From positions 1 to 5,006 of the forward strand of contig JAAYLY010000228.1 of the NCBI GenBank assembly GCA_012521625.1: DNA of 5,006 nt, in the 5' to 3' direction. The first letter of the stretch is position 1, and every line of letters starts with the position of its first letter. This DNA comes from Tissierellia bacterium. GTDB lineage: Bacteria > Bacillota > Clostridia > Tissierellales > Tissierellaceae. The notes below the pieces were generated by a model. That model worked only from the letters and a program-made list of their open reading frames with translations, made no database searches and was not told the origin of the DNA. The translations under genes were made by a program, and so were the position numbers. Positions 4,787 to 5,006 of the stretch are shown here, one piece after another.

Positions 4787-5006
4787 TTAATTATTACTAT
4801 CCAATATCATTTTACTTGTCTCTTCAATAAATTGATTTTTATATAAGTGATAATAATGGCCTTTCTTCTTTATTAACTCCCTACCACCAAAGTTGATGGC
4901 TAGGGCTGTGCCTATGCTGCCTAATAAGATTACTAGGGGCAGATAAATTGACGATAATGGAAACTAGGGCCAGTTTCCAACTTAGGGCCAACATGGCTAT
5001 AACCAC
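4787..5006 (-). pseudogene. Internally deleted ABC exporter gene, 5' end outside window
   Basis: The minus strand carries recognisable pieces of a type I ABC exporter (MsbA/LmrA-like half transporter with fused ATPase, normally ~580-600 aa). From 5006 to about 4950 one frame reads VVIAMLALSWKLALVSIIV, typical of the TM3-TM4 region. From about 4954 the frame shifts by one and reads LPLVILLGSIGTALAINFGG, typical of TM5. Without a break this continues at about 4880 into ELIKKKGHYYHLYKNQFIEE and a TAA at 4787-4789, which is the usual extreme C-terminus after the ATPase domain. Walker A, the ABC signature, Walker B and the switch His are all missing, as are the rest of TM4 and TM6. At least two deletions and a frameshift are needed, so no functional transporter can be made. 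The family call is by recognition of the motifs; the exact subfamily is unknown. Confidence 0.75.

Overview
The window looks like chromosomal DNA of a low-GC, Gram-positive anaerobe, most likely Clostridia or Tissierellia. The grounds are AT-rich intergenic DNA, heavy use of AGG (Arg) and ATA (Ile) codons, strong AGGAGG-type ribosome binding sites, and proteins of clostridial type. I see no tRNA, rRNA, CRISPR array, insertion sequence or phage gene.

Layout from left to right: (1) positions 1-1026 hold the 3' three quarters of a dihydrolipoyl dehydrogenase gene (+), whose 5' end lies outside the window. (2) After 39 nt comes an intact PAP2-family lipid phosphatase (+, 1066-1680), probably in the same transcript, then a long terminator hairpin. 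(3) Positions 1681-2000 hold no intact gene. They hold two adjacent gene remnants: the C-terminal tail of a DUF2975-type membrane protein and the first ~30 codons of its usual partner, a small Xre-type regulator. The second runs directly into another terminator hairpin. (4) An intact AI-2E/PerM-family membrane protein lies on the minus strand (2001-3164). (5) A 127-bp divergent intergenic region carries an extended -10 promoter for the minus-strand gene, a perfect inverted repeat, and a possible leader hairpin that would mask the ribosome binding site of the plus-strand gene. (6) An intact multi-pass permease of the ion transporter/GntP-like type follows (+, 3292-4689), with a clear terminator. 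(7) The last ~220 bp hold, on the minus strand, a heavily deleted ABC exporter gene: pieces of the transmembrane domain joined to the extreme C-terminus, with the ATPase domain missing.

The intact genes do not form one pathway. Lpd serves 2-oxoacid dehydrogenase or glycine cleavage chemistry, PAP2 serves envelope lipid recycling, and the other two are membrane transporters of unknown substrate. What stands out is gene decay: both intergenic stretches longer than 300 bp lie between convergent genes and contain ghosts of membrane-protein operons that are missed when only long ORFs are considered. I found no convincing new biological system. The best leads are the structured leader of the permease, the palindrome at the divergent promoter, the altered coenzyme-site motif of the Lpd, and the two decayed loci.
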